The position numbers and the translations under genes are program-made. DNA of 64,000 nt from Eurosta solidaginis (lineage: Eukaryota; Arthropoda; Insecta; Diptera; Tephritidae). The stretch spans positions 154,338,426 through 154,402,425 of the forward strand of contig NC_090323.1 in NCBI RefSeq assembly GCF_040869045.1, read 5' to 3'. Below the pieces are notes generated by a model, which was not told the origin of the DNA, made no database searches, and worked only from the letters and a program-made list of their open reading frames with translations. This document shows, in pieces, positions 59,741 through 64,000 of this stretch (positions within the stretch are counted from its first letter, which is position 1; each line of letters opens with the position of its first letter).

Positions 59741-60533
59741 TTTAGAGTGTTAAGGCGTTGTCACGCTTCAAGTTATAATATGACTTGCAGCAAGGGACTG
59801 GTTTCAATATGGACGCTGGTCACTCCATCTTTCTTAACTTGTTATTCTCGGATAATAAACAATAATAATACGTTTTGTTTTTACAAAGTTATCGACTTTA
59901 TATCGAAATGTTGTCGATTTCTTATCAGAGTTTTGCCAATTGATTATTGGCGTGCTATCGATTTTCGATTAACAAGTACCAATAAAACTTCAATATAAAA
60001 CTGAAGATACATTAATAAAAAATCTATTGGTAGCCGAAGACTCGGCGATAACTCGGCAATGACAATTCGTTTTCGATAATCAACCAATAATAAAACAATA
60101 ACTTGTCAAAGACGAAGCATTTCTGAACCCCCTGGACGAACACTAGTTTACTTAAGAACATCTTTTATCCCCTTAAAAGAAATGTTTCACAGTGCGCCTA
60201 CAAATGTAGCTTCTCGAGAGGAGTGTCGTCTTCTAAAAAAGAAATGGTATCTTGCCAGCTAACTATCATTTGCTTTGTGCAATATTTGTATGCCCTGCTT
60301 TTATTGTTGTTGCTGTTTTAATATTAATTTTGATTCATTCAAATATATTTTTCTTTCACTTAAGCGCATTTTTTTGGCCATAGATTTTGATCGTATAGTC
60401 AATTCCAATGGTGGCTCAAGCAGCCAAAATGAAGTGAATGGAACAACCAATATTTGTGAACTCCACCACTACTGCGATCACCACCCAAAACCAACATTGA
60501 CAAGAATGATAAATGAATTGTTGCTATACCTAA
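59741..60533 (+). other. No gene seen; short GTTATCG repeat at 59,885-59,975
   Basis: The repeat (GTTATCGACTTTATATCG, GTTGTCGATTTCTTATC) is the same kind as 21,722-21,950. The frame at 60,275-60,562 ends inside the next element and is not supported. Confidence 0.45.
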
Positions 60534-61064
60534 GAGCCTCTTGCGATTTACAACCAGATTGACTGAATTTTGTGTGTGTTAGTGCAGTCGGGTGGCTTCG
60601 TGACACACGTATTTGTTGTCGGCTACGCGTTGATGAAAATCAAAAATTTTTGATTTTTTCATTTGACGCTAGCTTATTTGATAGTCGCGGGGTGTGATTG
60701 ACAAAACGCAGTGTTGTATTTAGTTTTAGTCGACATTCAAAATGAACAAGTGCGCGGAAGAAAAGCAATTCATATTAAAATTTATTGAATATTATCAATA
60801 TTTACCAGCTTTATGGAATGTAAGACTTTTATTATTATTTAATAAAATTTTTATTAATTTTTTTATTATTTAATAAAACTGCTGTAGTTGCAAGTAAAAA
60901 AAGTCATCATCCGATGACGACATATTCACGTCCGAACGCTACGGTTTCTCAATGCAAATGTTGATTGATGGCTTTTTATTTGATAGTCGCGGGGCAAGCG
61001 TCAAATACCCGACACGCACACATACAAGAATTCAGTCAATCTGGTTGTAAATCGCGGAAGGCTC
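60534..61064 (+). mobile_element. PIF/Harbinger-like element, 531 bp, TAA target duplication
   Basis: The left end GAGCCTCTTGCGATTTACAA is the inverse of the right end (TTGTAAATCGCGGAAGGCTC), with about 36 bp of inverted repeat through CCAGATTGACTGAATT. TAA flanks both sides (60,531-60,533 and 61,065-61,067), the 3-bp duplication typical of PIF/Harbinger. Inside, ATTTGATAGTCGCGGGG occurs twice in direct orientation and ATTTGACGCT once on each side inverted. A MADF-like frame lies in the middle. Too short for a full transposase. Confidence 0.65.
60742..60828 (+). pseudogene. MADF-like N-terminal exon fragment
   Basis: ATG at 60,742 opens MNKCAEEKQFILKFIEYYQY then LPALWNVRL. The pattern F-I-x-x-I/Y-x-x-x-P-x-L-W is the start of a MADF (Myb/SANT-like) DNA-binding domain, which PIF/Harbinger elements often encode in their second gene. 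AAT is followed by GTAAGA, a good 5' splice donor, so this could be a first exon. A later frame reading SSSDDDIFTSERYGFSM near 60,903-60,955 might be a remnant of another exon. The rest of the domain is missing. Confidence 0.45.
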
Positions 61065-61067
61065 TAA

Positions 61068-61400
61068 GCGGCTTTCTGTGTGAATAACAGTATTCGGAAG
61101 CGCTTTGCGCGATATAAAATGTCCATTGCTCAGATAAAAGCGAATTAAGTGCATGTCAGGCTTCAATTGAATTTGGTGTTAATTGATGGCGATTTAATTT
61201 GAACAGCGGCAACGATGCGCGATGGGCGATATGCCTAAGTACCACGCGTTCAATTCAACCACATTGTACGCACACATACAAACTTAAAAATATAACATGG
61301 TGCGTGTAGGAGTGAGCATTTTATACCCTGTTATGTGTAATTTGTTGACGTGGGGGATATATGGCAATAATGCTGATTTGGATTTGTGAATGGCTGAGCA
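61068..61400 (+). other. No gene seen
   Basis: AT-rich DNA between two elements. Confidence 0.45.
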
Positions 61401-61718
61401 ACTATGTTTTTGTTGTTGTAGCAGTGCTTCGCCCCATCCAATAGGTGCGACCGATCACAAATTGTCATCAATATCCTCTAACGGGAGTCCAAGGAAATTT
61501 GCTGTTTCAACAGGGGTGGACCATAATGGGAGAGTTGTTAGGGGCGTTGGTTCCACAATACAGTTGAAGAGATGCTTGGTGTCATGTGGGGACACGTTAC
61601 AAGCAGGTCATATGTTTTGTATGTCGGGGTTGATTATGGATAGGTAAGCGTTTAACCTGTTACAGTATCCAGATCGAAGTTGACCTAGAGTGACTCGCGT
61701 TTCCCTAGGGAGTGTGCG
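61401..61718 (-). pseudogene. Jockey-like LINE ORF2 C-terminus and 3' end
   Basis: The minus strand reads RVTLGQLRSGYCNRLNAYLS, then PDIQNI, a stop, PACNVSPHDTKHLFNC and TPLTTLPLWSTPVETANFLG, ending with a TGA at 61,455-61,457. This is the Cys/His C-terminal block of jockey-type LINEs. The stop replaces the first Cys of C-P-A-C by one base change (TGC to TGA). A short 3' untranslated part ends GCTACAACAACAAAAACA at about 61,401. It is 5'-truncated. Confidence 0.75.
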
Positions 61719-61759
61719 TTCAGCTCAGTGGTGTGGTGGCTGAGCTCAGGCCAAGGGGG

Positions 61760-62450
61760 TCACTGCTGGCGGACAGTGAACGGCCTATTAATTAGGTTAG
61801 CTGCGAATATCAAATAAGCAGCCCTCGACCAAGAGCGGCTGGTGAGGAGGGTTTGGCTTAAAAGGCCTAAAGCACCCTGAGAACCTCCAGTGACAGGGCG
61901 AGTAGATGCCGCCCTGAATTAAGCATCCACAGCCTAGTGCGGGGTTGCTTCGAGGGAATACCTACCCAAGATAGGGAGGCAACTGTACGACGTGGGATAC
62001 ACACTCAGGAAGGTAAAGAGGTAAATTATTTGTAAATTTAAGGTGATTGTCACATTAAGACTGAGCCCAGTAAGGTCTTAATTAAGGTATACTGGAATCA
62101 ACGACTCGGATATGTTTGTTAAGGGCTGGCGAATGTGGCATTCGGAAATCTCAGTACACGGCTTGACACACCGTCGAAATGACTTTCCGGTTAATGTCCC
62201 ATTCGTCTCCGTCCCGTTAAAACCTTGGCAGGCCTTGGGGTACGTTCAAAGTCCATCATCATTAAGTTGGTGGTGCAGGTTCGGTTGAGATCCGATTAAT
62301 ACTGATCTGGCTCTGAACACAGTCTTCATGAGGGACTGCGTCAACCTTCACGTGGCCTCCCTGCCTTCGCATAGACAACCACGGGATCTATATAGGTAAC
62401 TGCACACTCGGACCAAGATAGCGGCCTCAAGTGGGAACCCAATTAAATAA
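61760..62450 (+). other. Probable 5' untranslated region of the R1-clade LINE
   Basis: Non-coding, moderately GC-rich sequence between the jockey fragment and the first ATG at 62,451. Its composition resembles the LINE frame more than the flanking AT-rich DNA. Where the LINE begins is not visible; about 61,735-61,765 is a guess. Confidence 0.4.
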
Positions 62451-62954
62451 ATGATGAGCAACAACAATACTAAAATAAAAAACCAAACACAGGAGAATGA
62501 AATGGCGTTCAATCCATTTGTAGGAAGGAAGCTAGCTCGCTCTCCAGAAGGGCGTGGCCCATCGGCTGGGGGCCTTAACATTTCGTCGCAAGTGGTAACG
62601 AAACCCAAAGGAGCGGAGGCCGAAAGCAAGCAAGGAGCGTTGTCGCCGGGTGCTACACCGAAGCTTTGCAAAAAGAACTCCGACAGCAAGGCTCAAACGG
62701 GCACACCCATATTAAGTGAGCTAATTAAGCAGGCGTCAGCTGCGTTAAATCAGCAAAACCCCCCTGGAGAAAAAAAAATGACCAAGCTAGGCAAGGCGAT
62801 TGAGGACTTGATGCAGTTCTTCATAGGCCGTAATAATATACACGCGGAAATCAAGCGTTTGGCCTCCGTAATAAAAGTGCTGTACATCGAGTCGGCCCTA
62901 GAGGTAAAGAATTTAGAACATAAATTTGCGTGCAAGCGAATGCGCCAAGGATAG
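62451..62954 (+). pseudogene. R1-clade LINE ORF1, N-terminal part
   Basis: 167 codons from MMSNNNTKIK, with a low-complexity Pro/Ser/Lys-rich start and a helical segment (KLGKAIEDLMQFFIGRNNIH, IKRLASVIKVL) before a premature stop at 62,952. The following protein continues in another frame from 62,938, so a single one-base change between about 62,930 and 62,954 splits ORF1. The upstream frame is otherwise clean, so the break is recent or is an assembly error. Confidence 0.75.
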
Positions 62955-63867
62955 AAGTCCATCACCCCCAGGAAAGCGACCGAGGAATAATTCGTACTCG
63001 ACCAAGGAGAACAACGTGGTAAAACCCACTACTACTCTAAAAGATGTCTTACCAGGGCATGTGGGTGGTCATAAACGACGGCAAGAAACGCAAGAGAAGA
63101 CGGAGCGGAAAGAGGAAACTGCAGCCCAAAAGACGGGAGAGTGGCAGTTAGCCAAAAAGAAGAGCAAGAAAAAATCACTTAAGGCTAGGCCGGATGCAAT
63201 GATCATTTCCAAGGCGGGGGATGCGACGTACGCCGACATATTGCGTAAAGTGAGAAGATGCGGCGAATTAAAATCCCTGGGTGATGACGTCAAAACGATT
63301 AGAAGAACGGCGAAAGTAGAGCTGTTACTAGAGCTGAAAAAATCGCAAGATGGGAAAACAAGCGCGCACCAAGCAGAAATTGAAGCGGTACTAAAGGACT
63401 CGGCTAAAGTTATAACAAAGTCCCAAATGGTCACGCTACAGTGCAGAGATCTCGATGAGATTACTACGCCCGAGGAGATTTGCAACGCCCTCCACCAGCA
63501 ATGCAACATCAAACTTCCAGATGTGGCTGCCATAAAAAGCATACGCACAGGGTACAGTGGCACGAAGTCGGCACTTATAAGCCTTACAGCGGATGATGCC
63601 AAGGCGGTTCTTAATACGCAAAGAATCCGGGTAGGATGGGTTTCCTGCCGAATTAGAGAGCTCAAGCAAGAAAAACGCTGTTATAGGTGCTGGGGCTACG
63701 GGCATATAGCTCAGAAATGTAAGGAGACTGTAGATAGGTCTAGCCTATGCAGGAAATGCGGCCAGGAAGGTCATAAGGCTGCAAGTTGCGAAAATGCACC
63801 GAAATGCGCGCTATGTGGGGGACAACATTCAGCAGGCAGTTTTAAAAGCCCACAACGAGAGGGCAGC
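62938..63867 (+). CDS. R1-clade LINE ORF1 (gag-like), remainder, with CCHC knuckles
   Basis: Open frame from CAKDRSPSPPGKRPRNN onward. A basic KKKSKKKS stretch precedes ATYADILRKVR. A gag-like fold follows (SLGDDVKTIRRTAKVELLLE, CRDLDEITTPEEICNALHQQ, KSIRTGYSGTKSALISL, IRVGWVSCRIRE), typical of R1/Waldo-type ORF1. Knuckles: CYRCWGYGHIAQKC (63,679), CRKCGQEGHKAASC (63,748), CALCGGQHSAGSF (63,805), the last lacking its final Cys. Such proteins bind LINE RNA. No stop occurs before the window ends, because the frame runs on into ORF2 sequence. Confidence 0.82.
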
Positions 63868-64000
63868 AACTGCGAGGCAGCCCAAGAGCTATTATCCCAA
63901 ACAGTCTATGAAGGAGGATATGACATAGTGGTACTCTCTGAACAATACAAAAATCGCCAGGAGCAGGGTTGGCTCTCAGATTCAGCAGGGAAAGCCTCAA
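63868..64000 (+). CDS. R1-clade LINE ORF2 start (endonuclease), truncated by window
   Basis: In the same frame as ORF1, the reading NCEAAQELLSQTVYEGGYDI then VVLSEQYKNR and GWLSDSAGKA is the N-terminus of the apurinic endonuclease of R1-clade ORF2. The catalytic Glu is in the S-E-Q-Y block, usually S-E-P-Y. The expected ORF2 start (M-x-x-L-Q-x-N-L-N) is missing, replaced by sequence joining directly to the damaged third knuckle, so ORF1 and ORF2 appear fused by a small deletion. Confidence 0.7.

Overview
The window is eukaryotic, from a dipteran insect, and the repeat families suggest a tephritid fruit fly. The reasons are AT-rich non-coding DNA, a BEL/Pao LTR retrotransposon, DINE-1/mini-me-like elements with a (GTCY)n core, several LINE clades, tRNA-derived SINEs and degraded hAT and PIF/Harbinger-like DNA transposons. 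Species and clade names come from pattern recognition, not a search. I find no convincing host gene: every recognisable coding stretch belongs to a mobile element.

Layout. 1-9,858 is a nest: a small element (family 2, minus strand, 507-816 plus 9,497-9,858) abuts the end of a family-1 element (1-506) and is split by a nearly intact BEL/Pao element on the minus strand (817-9,496). That element has 717-bp LTRs, a tRNA-Tyr-type primer site, one 1,788-codon gag-pol frame and an extra 194-codon frame downstream of pol. 11,811-16,112 holds two family-1 elements head to tail. 18,102-20,430 is a third, inverted. 23,339-27,682 is a family-1 element inside a family-2 element. 40,774-41,903 is a full-length family-2 element. 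46,108-47,675 is a family-1 element with a family-2 type left end. 47,880-53,457 is a three-level nest: an unnamed repeat contains a deleted hAT element, which contains a 4.7-kb family-1 element.

Families 1 and 2 look like Helentron-type non-autonomous elements. They have matched subterminal inverted repeats, a 3' hairpin just inside a conserved ACTTGTT end, and GTCY-rich cores. Family 1 also carries a 130-bp tandem repeat near its 3' end, with from about 2 to about 25 units per copy, so satellite-like arrays grow inside the element.

Between these lie LINE remains: jockey-like ends at 10,760 and 61,401, a decayed RT at 29,878, an RTE-like piece at 36,923, R1-clade RT at 57,806, and an R1-clade 5' end running off the window at 62,451-64,000. 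There are also four copies of a tRNA-derived SINE, five copies of a (CAA)n-tailed retroposon, an inverted-repeat MITE at 29,133-29,671, and a PIF/Harbinger-like element at 60,534-61,064 with a MADF-like reading frame and TAA target duplications. The remaining stretches (for example 20,431-23,338, 37,936-39,825 and 55,438-57,805) show no supportable genes.
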